From assembly GCA_031284665.1 (NCBI GenBank), contig JAITXR010000002.1:1-7151 (forward strand): DNA of 7,151 nt, given 5' to 3'. Source of the DNA: Paludibacter sp. Lineage in GTDB: Bacteria; Bacteroidota; Bacteroidia; Bacteroidales; Paludibacteraceae. Below, piece by piece: positions 7,123 to 7,151 of the stretch (positions are counted from its first letter, which is position 1; each line of letters begins with the position of its first letter). Below the pieces are notes generated by a model. That model saw only the letters and a program-made list of their open reading frames with translations, had not been told where the DNA came from and did not search any database. A program made the position numbers and the translations under genes.

Positions 7123-7140
7123 TTTGTTTTTTGCAAAAAA
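7117..7140. repeat. Two adjoining AT-rich palindromes upstream of the operon
   Basis: aacaaatttgtt (7117-7128) is a perfect 12-bp palindrome and overlaps the candidate -33 element. ttttttgcaaaaaa (7127-7140) is a perfect 14-bp palindrome that shares two bases with it. Their position suits operator sites for a dimeric regulator. They do not match a site I can name with confidence, and A/T runs produce such palindromes readily by chance. Confidence 0.45.
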
Positions 7141-7151
7141 TTATAAAAAAA

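Overview
The window looks like a piece of a Bacteroidota genome, probably an anaerobic or facultative member of the Bacteroidales or a neighbouring order. The evidence is a hybrid two-component system of the Bacteroides type, low GC content, start sites without Shine-Dalgarno sequences, a TAnnTTTG-type promoter element, and word-like AT-rich repeats between genes. All three genes lie on the minus strand, so transcription runs from the right edge towards the left edge. The genus cannot be named from the sequence alone.

Positions 5570-7075 encode a 501-residue membrane iron-sulfur protein. Its first half resembles NapH (four membrane segments, two CX3CP motifs, two ferredoxin-like cysteine clusters). 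Its second half resembles NapG (four more cysteine clusters). The halves are joined by a segment that looks like a retained twin-arginine (Tat) signal. A promoter-like element and two AT-rich palindromes lie just upstream.

Fifty-six bases downstream, positions 4095-5513 encode a Tat-signal-bearing aldo/keto reductase with eight C-terminal cysteines in two iron-sulfur motifs. The two genes probably form an operon. Together they suggest a membrane-linked electron-transfer module: quinol or cytoplasmic electrons pass through the NapH/NapG-like protein to an exported aldo/keto reductase. This pathway is an inference, and the substrate is unknown.

Positions 3759-4094 hold no gene. They carry two different word-type repeat blocks: a 14-unit array of 7-10 bp units, and a block built from attggcacatt-type words. 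The second block runs into the stop codon of the aldo/keto reductase gene.

Positions 1-3758 encode most of a hybrid two-component regulator: signal peptide, 14 propeller blades, Y_Y_Y domain, one membrane span, histidine kinase and receiver. The window edge cuts it just before the expected AraC-type DNA-binding domain. I spot-checked its reading frame at many points and found no break. Its target is not visible. Such regulators usually control glycan-use loci, but none is present here.
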